Shown: positions 17,365 to 27,038 of the stretch, one piece after another
How the letters are laid out: every line of letters begins with the position of its first letter
Numbering within the stretch: position 1 is the stretch's first letter
Source: Pedobacter kyungheensis
Lineage (GTDB): Bacteria; Bacteroidota; Bacteroidia; Sphingobacteriales; Sphingobacteriaceae
Length of the DNA stretch: 64,000 nt
Direction of reading: 5' to 3'
Assembly: GCF_000812965.1 (NCBI RefSeq)
Contig: NZ_JSYN01000002.1
Span: 372,001 to 436,000 of the forward strand
Notes under the pieces: model-generated
What the model was told of the DNA's origin: nothing
Databases searched by the model: none
What the model saw: only the letters and a program-made list of their open reading frames with translations
Made by a program: the position numbers and the translations under genes

Positions 17365-18135
17365 ATGCAAGAAAAGAACGACTCTAGAATCCGCAAAGTA
17401 AAAAGTATTTTGGTTACTTTACCAAAACCTGAAACTGAAAAATCTCCTTATTACGATTTGGCTAAAAAGCACAACCTGAAAGTCGATTTTAGGTCATTCA
17501 TCCATGTTGAAGGCGTACCTGCCAGAGACTTCAGGAAGGATAAAGTGAACCTGGCCGATTTTACTGCGGTAATTTTTACCAGCCGTAATGCAGCTGATCA
17601 TTTTTTCAGGATCTGTGAAGAAATGCGTTACGAAGTACCGGCAGAACTAAAATATTTCTGTCTGTCTGAAACCATTGCACTATATCTTCAGAAGTATATC
17701 CAGTACAGAAAACGCAAAATCTTTTTTGGCAAACAAACTGCAGCTGATTTGGCTGAAGTGCTTAAAAAGCATGCGAATGAGAAGTTTTTATACCCTTGTT
17801 CTGATGTAGCCACTGAAGATACCATGAAGTTTCTGGAAAAAAGTGGCTATAACTTTACTCCTGCTGTTTTATTCAGGACCGTAGTGAGCGATTTATCCGA
17901 TCTTGCAGAAGTGTTTTATGATGTGATTGCCTTTTTCAGTCCATCAAGTATTCAATCGTTATTTAAAAATTTCCCCGATTTTAAACAAAATAATACCCGG
18001 ATTGCAGCCTTCGGTACCAATACCAGTAAAGCTTGTACCGATATGGATCTTATTGTAGATATTGCTGCACCAACTCCAGGTGTGCCATCTATGACCATGG
18101 CCATAGAGAACTATATCAAAATATCTAATAAATAA
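17365..18135 (+). CDS. hemD: Uroporphyrinogen-III synthase
   Basis: A 256-aa HemD-fold protein with two Rossmann-like lobes. Diagnostic segments are ILVTLPKP at the N-terminus, FTAVIFTSRNAADHF, FLYPCSDVATEDTMKFLEKSG, FFSPSSIQSLF and RIAAFGTNTSKAC. It cyclises hydroxymethylbilane to uroporphyrinogen III in tetrapyrrole synthesis. Sequence is weakly conserved in this family, but the motif order is clear. It stands 14 bases after the DUF4271 gene and upstream of gldK. Confidence 0.88.
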   Translation: MQEKNDSRIRKVKSILVTLPKPETEKSPYYDLAKKHNLKVDFRSFIHVEGVPARDFRKDKVNLADFTAVIFTSRNAADHFFRICEEMRYEVPAELKYFCLSETIALYLQKYIQYRKRKIFFGKQTAADLAEVLKKHANEKFLYPCSDVATEDTMKFLEKSGYNFTPAVLFRTVVSDLSDLAEVFYDVIAFFSPSSIQSLFKNFPDFKQNNTRIAAFGTNTSKACTDMDLIVDIAAPTPGVPSMTMAIENYIKISNK

Positions 18136-18175
18136 TACATTTATTAATTTATTTTAAGTCAACACAATAAATGCG

Positions 18176-18183
18176 TAACTTTG
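18176..18183 (+). promoter_or_regulatory. -7 element upstream of gldK
   Basis: TAACTTTG matches TAnnTTTG, 179 bases before the gldK ATG. It implies a long 5' leader for the gld transcript. No clear -33 TTG. Confidence 0.4.
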
Positions 18184-18361
18184 CTGTTATTAAGAGAGTT
18201 ACACATTTTTTATGGGCAAAGTGTTAGGAGGGAGTAAGCAGTTAATCTAACTTTAATTGCTTTCGCGTAATGATTTAATGTAAAATATTTGTTTTTGTTG
18301 ATAATTTCAGTGATTTTTGATAAAATTGCTCCCTTATCGTGCTTTGCACACTATAAAAAAT

Positions 18362-19687
18362 ATGAAGAAAATTTACCTTCTAACTATTGTAGGTATATCA
18401 TTAATGTTAGCAAGTTGTGGCCATGGAGGCCAAGGCGAACTGGTTGGTGCATATAACCGGAAATTTAAAAACGATAGGATTCCGTTAGGAATGGTATATA
18501 TTCCACCAGGGCATACGCCACTTGGAGGATCTGACGAGGATATTACATTCTCTCAGAATGGGCCAAGCAGAATGGTAACCATTAGTGCATTCTTCATGGA
18601 TCAGACCGAAATCTCTAATGCAGAATATCGTCAGTTTACCAACTGGGTGCGCGATTCTATTGCCATTGCCATGATGGGTAACCCACAACAGTTTATGATG
18701 ACACCCAAAGGAAATGCAGCTGCGGCTGTTGGTGGCGATAAATTTATCGACTGGAAAAAGGTTGGTCCAAATGGGGCAAATATCTGGCGTAACAAGGGCA
18801 GAGGTGGTGCAGGTGCACAGGCCAGTCAGCTGGATGGCATGTATTATTCGGGCTTAGATGCCCTTCCAGGCAAGAAAGAATTTGATGTGCGTAAGTTTGA
18901 GTATACCTACGCCGAGTTAAATATGGAGAAAGCGGCCCTGGGTCACAAAGATCCAAACAGCAAACGTCAGGATTATATAGACCGTTATACAGTTGCCATT
19001 TATCCTGATACCATGGTTTGGAAAACAGACTATTCTTATTCTCAGAACGATCCAATGGTTCGCGGTTATTACAATCACCCTTCTTATGATGATTATCCGG
19101 TAGTTGGCGTAAGCTGGGAGCAGGCAAAAGCTTTCTCTCACTGGAGAACCAAATTGTATGATGGCGTAGCTACAGCACGTAAATTACCAGTAGGATCGCG
19201 TTCTGATTACCGTTTACCAGCAGAAACGGAGTTCGAATATGCAGCGAGAGGTGGCAATACCAAAACCAAATACCCTTGGGGAGGCCCGTACATCAGAAAT
19301 ACAAAAGGATGTTTACAAGCTAACTTTAAACCAGGTCGCGGCGATTACTCGAGCGATGGTGGTATTTATACAGTTGGCGTGAGATCTTATTTTCCTAACG
19401 ATTATGGCTTATACAACATGGCCGGAAACGTAGCAGAATGGACCATAACTGCTTACAATAAAGGTGCTAGTCCGTTATTGCACGATTTGAACCCTAACTT
19501 TACTTACGATGCAGGTGCTGCAGACAGCAAATACAAAAAGCGTAAAGTAGTAAAAGGCGGTTCGTGGAAAGATACAGGTTACTTTTTACAAAATGCTGTA
19601 GCAACTTACGAATATCAGGATACCCAACGGTCGTACATTGGTTTCAGATGCGTTTCATCTTATCCAGGTACCGATTTAAGACGTTAA
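18362..19687 (+). CDS. gldK: Type IX secretion lipoprotein GldK
   Basis: A 441-aa lipoprotein. The signal peptide ends in the lipobox LMLASC (Cys at about residue 18). A formylglycine-generating-enzyme-like domain follows (PLGMVYIPPGHTPLGGSD, SNAEYRQFTNWV, DDYPVVGVSWEQAKAFSHWR, YRLPAETEFEYAARGG, MAGNVAEWT, RSYIGFRCV). GldK forms the periplasmic ring with GldN under the outer membrane in type IX secretion and gliding. ATG 18362 is chosen because it begins the signal peptide. First of the gldKLMN run. Confidence 0.95.
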   Translation: MKKIYLLTIVGISLMLASCGHGGQGELVGAYNRKFKNDRIPLGMVYIPPGHTPLGGSDEDITFSQNGPSRMVTISAFFMDQTEISNAEYRQFTNWVRDSIAIAMMGNPQQFMMTPKGNAAAAVGGDKFIDWKKVGPNGANIWRNKGRGGAGAQASQLDGMYYSGLDALPGKKEFDVRKFEYTYAELNMEKAALGHKDPNSKRQDYIDRYTVAIYPDTMVWKTDYSYSQNDPMVRGYYNHPSYDDYPVVGVSWEQAKAFSHWRTKLYDGVATARKLPVGSRSDYRLPAETEFEYAARGGNTKTKYPWGGPYIRNTKGCLQANFKPGRGDYSSDGGIYTVGVRSYFPNDYGLYNMAGNVAEWTITAYNKGASPLLHDLNPNFTYDAGAADSKYKKRKVVKGGSWKDTGYFLQNAVATYEYQDTQRSYIGFRCVSSYPGTDLRR

Positions 19688-19727
19688 ACCAAACAAACTA
19701 AAAACTAAAGAAAAACATCAAAATTTT

Positions 19728-20534
19728 ATGGCAGCAAAAAAACAACCAGGCTGGTTGAATCCGGCAATTTCATTTGGAGCTAGTATTGTAATTATTGGAG
19801 CGTTATGTAAAATTCTACACGTTGGTGGGATTTTCGGGAGCTATGCAATTGGAATTGGATTAGGTGTTGAAGCAATTCTGTTTGCTTTGACCGGTTTTTT
19901 TCCACCAGAACCAGAACCAGCATGGGAAAGAGTTTATCCGGAATTAAGAGCCGATTTTGCTGGCGAATTACCAAAAGCTTCTGCAAGACCGGTAGCCGCA
20001 GTAGGATCATCGAACACTGCTGCTTTAGATAAAATGTTATCAGATGCTAAAATTGGTCCTGAATTGATTGAAAGCTTAGGTACAGGTTTACGTACGTTTG
20101 GTGATAAAGTAGCAACCATTTCAAATGTTGCAGATGCTTCTACTGCTACTAATGAGTTTACAGGTAAAGTTAAAACGGCATCAGCCGGATTTGATAGCTT
20201 AAGTGCCTCTTTCGAAAAAGCTACTGCGAATTTGAAAGCAATGGGCGAAAGCAATGTTGATTCACAAGCGTACCACGATCAGGTAAACAACCTGGCTAAA
20301 AACTTATCGGCATTAAATGCTGTTTACGAACTGGAATTACAGGATTCGAGCGCGCATTTAAAATCGATGAATAAATTCTATTCAAACCTATCATTAACCA
20401 TGCAGAACTTTAACGAATCGATGGAAGATTCGAAACAGTTTAAAGAAGAGGTGAACAAGTTGGCTAAAAACTTATCATCACTTAATGCAATTTATGGCAA
20501 TATGTTATCGGCTATGAACAGCCCACGTGTATAA
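19728..20534 (+). CDS. gldL: Type IX secretion / gliding motor protein GldL
   Basis: A 268-aa inner-membrane protein. Two transmembrane helices at about 14-32 and 37-58 carry K28 and E48, charged residues at the positions important for ion flow in GldL. A long cytoplasmic coiled-coil region follows, with the repeated segment NxLAKNLSxLNAxY. With GldM it forms the proton-driven rotary motor. It lies 40 bases after gldK and 41 before gldM. The MAAKKQPGWLNP start is typical. Confidence 0.95.
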   Translation: MAAKKQPGWLNPAISFGASIVIIGALCKILHVGGIFGSYAIGIGLGVEAILFALTGFFPPEPEPAWERVYPELRADFAGELPKASARPVAAVGSSNTAALDKMLSDAKIGPELIESLGTGLRTFGDKVATISNVADASTATNEFTGKVKTASAGFDSLSASFEKATANLKAMGESNVDSQAYHDQVNNLAKNLSALNAVYELELQDSSAHLKSMNKFYSNLSLTMQNFNESMEDSKQFKEEVNKLAKNLSSLNAIYGNMLSAMNSPRV

Positions 20535-20575
20535 TTTGTTTAGTTTTTAATTTTTAAAGAAAAGCTACATCAAAC

Positions 20576-22108
20576 ATGGCAGGCGGAAAAGAAACAACAA
20601 GGCAGCGGATGATCAATATCATGTATTTGGTATTGTTGGCCATGCTCGCCTTAAACGTATCAGATACTGTTTTAGATGCATTCAAAAATATCAATGATAG
20701 TTTGGATACCTCTAAAAATAATGTGAATACAAGCATTAATCAGTTATTTGCTGCTTTCGAAAATTCGAAACTAAAAGAGGAACCAGCTCGTGCACAACCT
20801 ATTTATGAAAAAGCAAGGCAAGCAAGAGTGGCTGCTGACGAATTAGATAATTATATAGAAAGCCTTAAGAAAGAATTTACCAAACAAGGTGACGGACTTA
20901 ATCCGGAAACTGGTGATCTTGTAAATAGAGATAATCTTGATATTGCACAGCATATCATGATCAACCAAAAAGAAGGAGACAAATTAAAGGCAAAGATTAA
21001 TGCTACCCGCGAAAAATTAATCTCTTTATTAGATCCTGCAGACAGAGCTAGTGTTGCTTTCTCTTTGGAAGCTAAAGATCCTGAAAGAAAAAGAAAAGGC
21101 AACTGGCAGGAAACTTATTTCGGTGAAGGTACGCCACTAACCGCTGCAATGACAGTTTTAACCAAATTGCAGGCAGATACTAAAAATGCTGAAGCAGAAG
21201 TGGTGAAAAAGTTATTCGGTAACATGGATAAAGCACAGGTAAACCTTGATCAGTTCGCAGCAGTTGCAGTAGCGCCTACTTCTTACGTAATTCAAGGTCA
21301 ACCTTATACTGCCGAAGTATTTTTAACTGCAAGCGATTCGAGATCAACTCCTGATATTACGGTAAACGGAAATAAACTTTCGATCAAAGATGGTAAAGGA
21401 ACTTATACCGGCGGAACAGGTAGTGTTGGTCAGTTTACTTGGGTAGGAACCATTCGCGTTCGTCAAACCGATGGTACCGTAAAAGAATACAAAACACAAC
21501 CACAATCTTATCAGGTGGCAAAACCATCTGCATCGGTTGCATCAACCAAATTGAATGTAATTTATGCAGGTATCCCGAATCCATTTACGGTTTCGGCAGC
21601 AGGTTTTCCATTAGAGAGTATTAAAGCCTCTATTTCTGGTGGATCAATGTCTGGTAGCAACGGAAATTATAATGTAAATGTACCAGGTAGCCTTGTGGGT
21701 TCAGAGGTGTCTGTTAATGTATCAGCTAACAACGCTGGCAAAACAGTGAGCTTAGGCTCACAAAAATTCAGGGTTAAAGGTATTCCAACCCCTGTTGCTA
21801 AAGTTGGTGGCCGTGCTGGTGGCGATGTGGCCTCAGTACAGTTAAAAAGCGAAACCGAAATTGAAGCCGATTTGGATGATTTCCCTTTCGATGTTAAGTT
21901 TAAGATACAGCGTTATAAAGTAACCATTATTAAACCACGTTCGGATGCGGTTACAATTGCCGCTAGTGGTGGCAGTTTTGCTGGTGCCGTAAAAGGTGCT
22001 ATTAATTCGGTTACTCCTGGTACAAGAGTATTTTTTGAAGATATTGTTTCTATAGGTCCCGATGGCCGTCAGAAGATTTTACCTTCATTAGCATTTAGTG
22101 TTAAATAA
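20576..22108 (+). CDS. gldM: Type IX secretion / gliding motor protein GldM
   Basis: A 510-aa protein with one N-terminal transmembrane helix (MINIMYLVLLAMLALNVSD) and a long periplasmic part. The part has a helical first domain and later beta domains (AVAPTSYVIQGQPYTAEVFLTAS, NVIYAGIPNPFTVSAAGFP). GldM spans the periplasm as a dimer and passes motor torque to the GldK/GldN ring. Full family length. The stop is 7 bases before the gldN ATG. Confidence 0.95.
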   Translation: MAGGKETTRQRMINIMYLVLLAMLALNVSDTVLDAFKNINDSLDTSKNNVNTSINQLFAAFENSKLKEEPARAQPIYEKARQARVAADELDNYIESLKKEFTKQGDGLNPETGDLVNRDNLDIAQHIMINQKEGDKLKAKINATREKLISLLDPADRASVAFSLEAKDPERKRKGNWQETYFGEGTPLTAAMTVLTKLQADTKNAEAEVVKKLFGNMDKAQVNLDQFAAVAVAPTSYVIQGQPYTAEVFLTASDSRSTPDITVNGNKLSIKDGKGTYTGGTGSVGQFTWVGTIRVRQTDGTVKEYKTQPQSYQVAKPSASVASTKLNVIYAGIPNPFTVSAAGFPLESIKASISGGSMSGSNGNYNVNVPGSLVGSEVSVNVSANNAGKTVSLGSQKFRVKGIPTPVAKVGGRAGGDVASVQLKSETEIEADLDDFPFDVKFKIQRYKVTIIKPRSDAVTIAASGGSFAGAVKGAINSVTPGTRVFFEDIVSIGPDGRQKILPSLAFSVK

Positions 22109-22115
22109 GAAGAAG

Positions 22116-23027
22116 ATGAAAAGGATTTTAAGTATTGCTGTTTTAGTGTTGTTAACTGCCTTTGCTTTTGCACAGAAAAAGCCGACTAAGTTAGCACCCA
22201 AAAAGCCTGCACCTGTTGCGGCTGCTCCTGTAGTAGATACGGTGAAAGCTCCGGTTAAAACAGTGAAGAAAAAACTTAAGGTACCACCAAAAGATGGTTT
22301 CTATGCCCGTAAGGATATTGACAGTACCGAAATGGTGCCTTTGGCTGATGTGAGGGAAGAAGATGTGTTTTACGCAAAACGGATCTGGAGAGAAATTGAT
22401 TTGCGTGATACGGTTAACTCACCTTTAAGATCGCCAAAATCAAGATTAATTGATGTATTGGTATCTGCCATTAAAACCGGCGAATTAACCGCTTATTCGC
22501 CAATTGATAGTGCTTTGAATGAGGATGATGCGTTTAATAATCCAATGACGCCTGATTCAGCCGCAAAATCGGCTTTAGGAACAGCTGAGGTTTCGAACAA
22601 TAAAACAGGTACGGTTACCACTGTAGTGAATGATTTTAACCCGGATTTGTTTTTAAAATTCAGAATCAAAGAAGACTGGATTTTTGATACCAAGCGTTCT
22701 ATTTTCGAACCACGTATTGTAGGTATAGCACCTTTAAAATTTAATGAGGTTTCTAAACAATGGCAGCCTGTATTCTGGGTATATTACACAGAAGCAAGAG
22801 AGCTTTTAACCAAAAAACGTTTAATTAACACCAATAACGATGCTTCTAACTTAAGTTTCGACGATTTCTTTATCCGTCGTTTATTTAGCAGCTACATTGT
22901 TAAAGAATCGAATCCTGGTGATAACAAAATCAGAGATATCATTACTGATCCAAGAGAAAGACTTTACGAATCTGAAAGGATTAAAAAATCTGTTCTGGAT
23001 TACGAACAAGGTCTTTGGGAATACTAA
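22116..23027 (+). CDS. gldN: Type IX secretion protein GldN
   Basis: A 303-aa periplasmic protein with a signal peptide (MKRILSIAVLVLLTAFAFAQ) and a Lys/Pro/Ala-rich linker. The conserved GldN/PorN domain follows (DVFYAKRIWREIDLRDTVN, LIDVLVSAIKTGELTAY, IVGIAPLKF, FWVYYTEAREL). It partners GldK. I place the start at ATG 22116, since the earlier GTG at 22098 lies inside gldM and adds a non-signal extension. It is the last gene of the run, followed by a strong terminator. Confidence 0.94.
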   Translation: MKRILSIAVLVLLTAFAFAQKKPTKLAPKKPAPVAAAPVVDTVKAPVKTVKKKLKVPPKDGFYARKDIDSTEMVPLADVREEDVFYAKRIWREIDLRDTVNSPLRSPKSRLIDVLVSAIKTGELTAYSPIDSALNEDDAFNNPMTPDSAAKSALGTAEVSNNKTGTVTTVVNDFNPDLFLKFRIKEDWIFDTKRSIFEPRIVGIAPLKFNEVSKQWQPVFWVYYTEARELLTKKRLINTNNDASNLSFDDFFIRRLFSSYIVKESNPGDNKIRDIITDPRERLYESERIKKSVLDYEQGLWEY

Positions 23028-23033
23028 GCATAC

Positions 23034-23066
23034 AAAAGGCTCCGATGAAAATCGGAGCCTTTTTTC
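23034..23066 (+). terminator. Terminator of the gldKLMN operon
   Basis: AAAAGGCTCCGAT (23034-23046) pairs perfectly with ATCGGAGCCTTTT around a GAAA tetraloop, followed by a T run. Confidence 0.92.
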
Positions 23067-23135
23067 TTATCGTCACCTGTTCTTTCCCCTTGCCGTCTTG
23101 CTGATCCGATAGCTATCGGATTTATTTCAGCATCT
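23067..23135. repeat. Dispersed palindromic element with TCCGATAGCTATCGGA core
   Basis: It starts with ATCGTCACCTG just after the gld terminator and contains the 16-base perfect palindrome TCCGATAGCTATCGGA at 23105-23120. The same palindrome occurs at 44137-44152 beside TGACGAT, the complementary terminus. Part of a repeat family also seen near 54.7 and 63.8 kb. Confidence 0.6.
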
Positions 23136-23182
23136 CATGATTAGACCTGAATCATCAATAATTTACCAACCTGGCCTATAAC

Positions 23183-23222
23183 AAGAAGAGCGATAACCCA
23201 CATAGGTTACCGCTCTTCTTGG
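23183..23222. terminator. Hairpin terminator after the nuclease gene
   Basis: AAGAAGAGCGATAACC and GGTTACCGCTCTTCTT form a long stem with one mismatch. It lies just past the nuclease stop on the minus strand. T tracts are weak. Confidence 0.6.
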
Positions 23223-23235
23223 TAAATTAAACCTA

Positions 23236-24606
23236 TTACTGGTTATCCGTAACGGCCTCAATTACATTTTGTACTGCTACCGGTACATTAGATAAAATAT
23301 CGTAACCTGTTGCAGATTCTACTGCATTAACTGTGGTGCGGTAAGTTTTCCAGTTGGTATTTAAACCATTTGTATTGGGCAAGTTTACCGCAATTACCCT
23401 GGTAGATGAAGTTACACGGCTTAAATCGTTATTTCCATTAGGCAGTACAACAATTACTTTCCAGGTATTAGAAGGAACATTTACACGGCCATTATCAATG
23501 GTATAGGTAATGCCACCATTACTTCCGGTACCACCCGAACCGTAAGAACCACAAATCACATAAACTTCGTTGCCGGCGGTTACTAATGAGCGGGTGTAAT
23601 TTTCAAGATCAGCCCATGGTCCTTGGTTATTGTTGGGTGCCTGTGGCATCATATTGCTCATTAAGAAGGTAGAAGAATTGGCGGCAACAGAAGCGGTTCT
23701 GTCAGCCGACGGGCAATTGTGGCCACGATCAAAACCTGAACCAGAGTAGCTGCTGCTCGATACCTGGTACCAGCCTGAAGGCAATGTACTGTCTGATCTG
23801 AAATCATCCTGGCGTGGCGTAGAACCTAAATCGGCCGAACCAATATGCCAGCTTACCCAATTTGGTGTACCTCTGGTTTTGCTGTAAGAACTGCTGTAGT
23901 AAGTACGCTCCATCAGGTAATTTTCCGGATAAGTAATACTGGCAACAGCATTGCTTGGATTACCCATTAAAAGGTGGCTGTCATCTCCTGGTGTAGTTGG
24001 TGGGGTAGTTGTTCCGTCACCAGTAGAAATGCTGAAATCATCGATGTTAATGCGGGCGGTGCCACCACTGATTTTGCGGATCTGAAAACGCACATTTCCG
24101 GAAATAGCAGTGTTAAAGGTAGCGGTCGTTAAGCTTGTAGAACTACTGGTAATGGTGCTACCCGATTGTTGCCAGCTCGAACCACCATTAGTAGAGTACC
24201 AGAGTTGCCAGGTACTGTTCGCATCGGTGCCATATTTGGCGTGAGCGATGGTTACTATGTCGGCTCCGTTTACATCAAAATTCATACTCAGAATACCCGT
24301 GTTGCGGATCCGCACCGATTGGCTGCCATTTTTGGCATCTGCAGCAAGGTTTCCAATCAGCGCATCGTTAAGGCTCCAGCTTCCGCTGCTTAAAGTTACC
24401 GAGGCCGTAGCATAACTTCCTTTGGTTCCTGATTCAAAGGTTTCTGGAAAACCTGCTGTAACGGCCTGCGTACCAGCAACAGCTGCTTTAGTGTTTAATT
24501 TTTGCTCAAAAACGCTGGTTTCGGGCGTCAGCTGATTTTCTTTTTTACAGGCAGCGAGGCCCAGGCATAGCATTGCCATTAAGCTTAATTTTTTTAATGC
24601 TTTCAT
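23236..24606 (-). CDS. Exported DNA/RNA non-specific endonuclease (NucA/EndoG type) lipoprotein
   Basis: A 456-aa lipoprotein: signal peptide with lipobox LAAC (C20). A beta-sandwich (jelly-roll-like) domain covers about residues 50-195, then a Thr/Pro linker (TTTPPTTP). The nuclease domain has the beta-beta-alpha-metal motif D293-R-G-H296 in SGFDRGHNCPSADR and the following NMMPQAPNNNQGPWADLE with Asn and Glu metal ligands. It cuts DNA and RNA without sequence preference. A NuiA-type inhibitor gene lies 36 bases upstream on the same strand, making a nuclease/inhibitor operon. Confidence 0.93.
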   Translation of the reverse strand: MKALKKLSLMAMLCLGLAACKKENQLTPETSVFEQKLNTKAAVAGTQAVTAGFPETFESGTKGSYATASVTLSSGSWSLNDALIGNLAADAKNGSQSVRIRNTGILSMNFDVNGADIVTIAHAKYGTDANSTWQLWYSTNGGSSWQQSGSTITSSSTSLTTATFNTAISGNVRFQIRKISGGTARINIDDFSISTGDGTTTPPTTPGDDSHLLMGNPSNAVASITYPENYLMERTYYSSSYSKTRGTPNWVSWHIGSADLGSTPRQDDFRSDSTLPSGWYQVSSSSYSGSGFDRGHNCPSADRTASVAANSSTFLMSNMMPQAPNNNQGPWADLENYTRSLVTAGNEVYVICGSYGSGGTGSNGGITYTIDNGRVNVPSNTWKVIVVLPNGNNDLSRVTSSTRVIAVNLPNTNGLNTNWKTYRTTVNAVESATGYDILSNVPVAVQNVIEAVTDNQ

Positions 24607-24642
24607 GTGTAATTTGGAATTATTTAGTGGATGGGATTAATT

Positions 24643-25041
24643 TTAAGTCTCTACAGCAAAAGTTTCGATCGCTAAGCAGCTACCATCAGGTAGGTAACCA
24701 GTAATAATTATTGGAACCTTGCTACTGCCTTCTACACGTGTAACCTGTATATTGGATAGATTTTGCCTGATGAAATTGTGTAGCTCCGTTATTTTGCGTG
24801 CATTTTCTACCATTGGCGTATCAGCAGCATCTACCTTCGAGGTAATGTGGTTAAAAAAGGCAGTGTGATCTACTTGTTTTAAATCAGATAGGGCAGATTG
24901 GTAGCGGGATGCTATTTCTTGCTGTAATGCGGCAGGAGGGATTTTGCCCCAGTCAGCCACTTTAAAAGGGCTCTCCGATTCGCTAAAATACATTACGCCT
25001 ACCAGAAGTTTGGTAATTGTGGTTAGGATGTTGTTACTCAT
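24643..25041 (-). CDS. NuiA family nuclease inhibitor
   Basis: A 132-aa cytosolic protein without signal peptide. LLVGVMYFSESESPFKVADW near the N-terminus is the hallmark of the NuiA family, the inhibitors of NucA-type nucleases. It ends in Thr (AVET); in the cyanobacterial NucA-NuiA complex the inhibitor's C-terminal Thr reaches the catalytic metal, so the ending fits a working inhibitor. Upstream of, and on the same strand as, a NucA-type nuclease: very likely the cognate immunity protein guarding the cytoplasm before export (inference). Confidence 0.9.
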   Translation of the reverse strand: MSNNILTTITKLLVGVMYFSESESPFKVADWGKIPPAALQQEIASRYQSALSDLKQVDHTAFFNHITSKVDAADTPMVENARKITELHNFIRQNLSNIQVTRVEGSSKVPIIITGYLPDGSCLAIETFAVET

Positions 25042-25162
25042 AAACAGGGATGCAGGTTTGCTAACCCTAAATTATGGAGAAAATATTGAAGCTTTACACC
25101 GTTCAGATTAATTTAGTGTTAATCTTTTTACGTGCTTGTCTGTTATGGTTTACGTGTTGAAT

Positions 25163-26965
25163 TTAGGTCTCTTTAAAGTGAGCCAGTAAGGTTTGCACCT
25201 GTTTTTTGTTTAGTACTTCTGCAAGTTGTTGCTCCGTGGCTTCTTTAATCTTTTTTACCGATTTAAAATGAGTGAGTAATTTATCGGCAGTGGTTTTGCC
25301 AATACCTTCAATTTGTTCCAGTTCGGTTTTGAGCGTGCCCTGGTCGCGTTTTTTACGGTGGAAGGTAATCCCAAATCTATGGGCTTCATCACGCAGTTGC
25401 TGGATTACTTTTAAGGTTTCCGATTTTTTATCCAGGTAGAGTGGAAATGAATCGCCCGGATAGAATAATTCTTCCAGACGTTTGGCAATACCAATTACTG
25501 TTACCCGTTTTTCTATACCCAGTAGTTTTAAACTCTTCATAGCCGATGAAAGCTGGCCTTTACCGCCATCAATGATGATGAGTTGGGGCAAAGTCTGGTT
25601 TTCATCCAGCATGCGCCTGTAACGACGGAAAACGGCTTCCTCCATGGTGGCAAAATCGTTGGGCCCTTCTACCGTTTTAACGTTAAAGTGCCTGTAATCT
25701 TTTTTCGATGGTTTGGCATCCTTAAATACCACAATTGCCGAAACCGGATATTTTCCCTGAAAATTGGAGTTATCGAAACATTCGATATGCTTGGGTAACT
25801 GCGTTAAACGCAGGTCCTTTTGCATGGTGGTTAAAATGCGGTCGGTACGTAAATCGGGGTTTAGCTTTTCGTACTGGTTTAACTTTTCCTTTTTAAAGAA
25901 GAGTACATTCTTTTGCGAAAGTTCTAAAAGCTTTTTCTTTTCGCCCAGTTTAGGTACGGTAAAACGCAGGCTTTCATCTTCCAGCGAAGGTTCAAACGGA
26001 ACTATAATTTCTTTCGAAGTGCTGTTAAACTTGCTTCTGAAATCAAGCATGGCGAGAGTCATGATTTCGTCGTCGCTTTCATCCAGTTGCTTTTTAACCT
26101 CAATGGTTTGGGTCTGGATAATGGTACCGTTCATTACCTTCAGGTAATTGACAAAAGCATAGCGCTCGTCTGATGCAATGCTTACCACATCTACATTGGT
26201 GATAGCACTGTTAACTACGGTCGATTTGCTTTGGTATTTCTCTAAAACCTCTAATCTGCGGGCATATTGGTGCGCCAGCTCGAAATTTAAATCTTCGGCA
26301 GCCGATTTTATCGTCGATTTTACCTCACGGATTACGTTGCCGATCTTTCCATTGAGGATTTCCTTTATTTCTGCAATGTTTTTATCGTAATCGTTTTCAG
26401 TCTGGTATGCCTGGCAAGGTCCTTTGCAGTTGCCAATCTGATATTCAAGGCAAACTTTAAATTTCCCTTCAGCAATATTTTTATCGTTTAATGGCAGATT
26501 GCAGGTGCGTAAAGCATAGGTTTCCTTAATCAGGTCCAATATTGTATGCATCATACCTATTGAACCGTAGGGACCAAAATAGGTCGAACCGTCTTTAATT
26601 ACCTTTCGGGTCCAGTAAATGCGGGGGTAGTGCTCATTTTTGACAATAATCCACGGATAGGTTTTATCATCTTTTAGATTGATGTTGAATTTGGGCTGGT
26701 GCTTTTTAATTAAGCTGTTTTCCAGCAACCAGGCATCAATTTCGGTATCAACAATGGTAAAGGTAATTTTTCTGATCTTCGAAACCAATACCCTGGTTTT
26801 GCCGTTAAACTGATTCTTATCGCTGTTAAAATAAGAGCCCACCCGGTTGCGCAGGTCTTTCGCCTTTCCAATGTACATTAACTTGCCATCGGCATCCCAA
26901 TACTGGTACACACCCGGTTTATGCGGTATAGCGGTTAATGCTGTTTTATGGTCGAAACTGCTCAT
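25163..26965 (-). CDS. uvrC: Excinuclease ABC subunit C
   Basis: A 600-aa nucleotide-excision repair nuclease. The N-terminal GIY-YIG domain (PGVYQYWDADGKLMYIGKAKDLRNRV) makes the 3' cut. A UVR motif near residue 205-235 contacts UvrB. The RNase H-like domain follows (ECFDNSNFQGKYPVSAIVVF, LIIIDGGKGQLSSA), then a C-terminal double helix-hairpin-helix (LEQIEGIGKTTADKLLTHF). Full length and intact. It stands alone between the inhibitor gene and a dispersed repeat. Confidence 0.97.
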   Translation of the reverse strand: MSSFDHKTALTAIPHKPGVYQYWDADGKLMYIGKAKDLRNRVGSYFNSDKNQFNGKTRVLVSKIRKITFTIVDTEIDAWLLENSLIKKHQPKFNINLKDDKTYPWIIVKNEHYPRIYWTRKVIKDGSTYFGPYGSIGMMHTILDLIKETYALRTCNLPLNDKNIAEGKFKVCLEYQIGNCKGPCQAYQTENDYDKNIAEIKEILNGKIGNVIREVKSTIKSAAEDLNFELAHQYARRLEVLEKYQSKSTVVNSAITNVDVVSIASDERYAFVNYLKVMNGTIIQTQTIEVKKQLDESDDEIMTLAMLDFRSKFNSTSKEIIVPFEPSLEDESLRFTVPKLGEKKKLLELSQKNVLFFKKEKLNQYEKLNPDLRTDRILTTMQKDLRLTQLPKHIECFDNSNFQGKYPVSAIVVFKDAKPSKKDYRHFNVKTVEGPNDFATMEEAVFRRYRRMLDENQTLPQLIIIDGGKGQLSSAMKSLKLLGIEKRVTVIGIAKRLEELFYPGDSFPLYLDKKSETLKVIQQLRDEAHRFGITFHRKKRDQGTLKTELEQIEGIGKTTADKLLTHFKSVKKIKEATEQQLAEVLNKKQVQTLLAHFKET

Positions 26966-27038
26966 TAATTACAAAAATAAGATTCAAAAAGGGAAATCCT
27001 TATCTAAACGGATAATGATTTAATGTTGTTTAAAAGAA

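Noticed and set aside
18744..19127. 127-codon minus-strand ORF inside gldK
   Set aside because: Shadow of a strongly conserved coding frame; low-complexity translation with no motif.
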